Source: Nocardioides psychrotolerans
GTDB lineage: Bacteria > Actinomycetota > Actinomycetes > Propionibacteriales > Nocardioidaceae
Direction of reading: 5' to 3'
Length of the DNA: 64,000 bases
Assembly: GCF_900113685.1 (NCBI RefSeq)
Contig: NZ_FOQG01000001.1
Location: 396,623-460,622, forward strand
Shown here one piece after another: positions 63,270 to 64,000 of this stretch. The position numbers were made by a program, and so were the translations under genes. The notes beneath the pieces are model-generated. The model was given only the letters and a program-made list of their open reading frames with translations, had not been told where the DNA came from and searched no databases. The first letter of the stretch is position 1; the number at the start of each line of letters is the position of its first letter.

Positions 63270-64000
63270 ATGACAGTCGGCGCCATCATCGACCCCCATC
63301 AGGTCGACGACGACGCGCCCACACCCACTGACCTGATCGCTGAGATCCGGGCCACCAAAGCTGCAGAGAACGCTGCCGGGTTGCGGATGTTCCACCTCGC
63401 GATCGCGTGGGCCCACGCCCACCCCGAGACCCCCGGCGACCAGTCCTGGAAGGCGCCACGAGCTTCCTACGTCCCGGGTGAGCCGATGGGCGACGGGTCC
63501 CCGGCCACCGGTGACCTCGATGAGGTGCAGTGGTTCGGGATCCCCCCCATCACCTGGTCCGCCGCCGCACCCTTCGCCACAGCGAACGCGATGTCCACCG
63601 CAGCCGGGAAGGCGTTCCTGCGTGACTGCCTCGTGATCCGGCACCGCATGCCCAGGGTCCACGCAAAAGTAGTGGCCGGGAAGGTCCCGGTGTGGCGGGC
63701 CCGGCGCATCGCGGGCGCCGTCCTCGGCGCACCCAGAGACGTCATCGCCCACGTCGACCGTGCCATCGCCCCCCTCGCCGGCACCGCAGGGCTCATCACC
63801 CTCGACCGCCTCATCGACGAAGCGATGCTCCTCCTGCACGCCGAACAAGTCGAAACAGAATCCCTCGAAGCCCTCGAACACCGCCACGTCACCCTCGATG
63901 AGAGGTCGATCGGTCATACCGGGATCGCGGAGATGACCATCCGCGCCGACTGGGCCGACCTTCACGACCTCGACACCGCCGTCGCCCTCATCGCCGAAGC
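63270..64000 (+). CDS. DUF222/HNH endonuclease-type protein (partial)
   Basis: The visible 243 codons encode a mostly helical N-terminal domain (ATKAAENAAGLRMFHLAIAWAHAHPE, FATANAMSTAAGKAFLRDCLVIRHRMPRVHAKVVAGKVPVWRARRIAG), typical of actinobacterial DUF222 proteins that end in an HNH nuclease. The catalytic part lies beyond the window. These genes are multi-copy in Nocardioides-like genomes and often mobile. TACACT and a 6-nt gap support the ATG at 63270. Confidence 0.75.
   Translation, partial: MTVGAIIDPHQVDDDAPTPTDLIAEIRATKAAENAAGLRMFHLAIAWAHAHPETPGDQSWKAPRASYVPGEPMGDGSPATGDLDEVQWFGIPPITWSAAAPFATANAMSTAAGKAFLRDCLVIRHRMPRVHAKVVAGKVPVWRARRIAGAVLGAPRDVIAHVDRAIAPLAGTAGLITLDRLIDEAMLLLHAEQVETESLEALEHRHVTLDERSIGHTGIAEMTIRADWADLHDLDTAVALIAE

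Overview
This window is high-GC actinobacterial chromosome. A mycothiol glycosyltransferase (mshA), CarD, a WhiG-class sigma factor, an RsiG-like protein, a fused isobutyryl-CoA mutase and a DUF222-type gene together suggest a Nocardioides-like member of the Propionibacteriales. The species assignment is inference. I see no rRNA, tRNA, CRISPR or complete insertion sequence. Coding is dense, with no gene-free stretch above 300 bases.

Layout. 1-1414: 3' part of a membrane-anchored sulfite-oxidase-type molybdoenzyme. 1447-14297: ispF and ispD lie 10 kb apart. Between them are a proline-rich membrane protein, a PrsW-like intramembrane protease, a secreted thermolysin-type lipoprotein, a PQQ-type propeller protein, a polytopic membrane protein and an orphan nirD with a candidate GlnR box. 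A degenerate IspD paralogue and carD follow. 14509-20442: UbiA-type prenyltransferase, lipoprotein, gpmA, phoU, and phoR-phoP (senX3-regX3) with two pairs of PHO-box-like repeats, then an EamA transporter. 20449-41805: a 21-kb type IV pilus island holding a WhiG-family sigma factor, major pilin, four pilin-like proteins, PilB/PilT/PilC, a second PilT, an RsiG homologue, PilM/N/O, prepilin peptidase, three GGDEF/EAL proteins and a receiver-like protein. 41877-49797: YbjN protein, mshA, SDR, racemase-like protein, MarR and icmF. 49889-54387: an ECF sigma factor flanked by two very acidic exported or membrane proteins, then a clostripain-type lipoprotein. 54490-62073: thioesterase, BtuF-like protein, ppsA-ppsR, YczE-like protein, EamA transporter and a MocR regulator. 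62077-64000: two damaged genes and the start of a DUF222 protein.

The most exciting system is in the pilus island. A WhiG-class sigma factor, a twin-motif RsiG (c-di-GMP-dependent anti-sigma) and enzymes that should make and degrade c-di-GMP are encoded among the pilus genes. Six pilus transcription units carry similar elements of the form TCAA-N16-GCCGANAC, which resembles a WhiG/FliA promoter. rsiG itself sits behind one of them, so the circuit probably includes negative feedback. A second possible small regulon is the ECF locus: nearly identical 29-bp elements precede the two acidic-protein genes on either side of the sigma gene.

Many start codons lie 6-8 nt after a TANNNT-like -10 hexamer, so leaderless transcription appears common here. 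All functional statements rest on reading motifs by eye; no database search was run.
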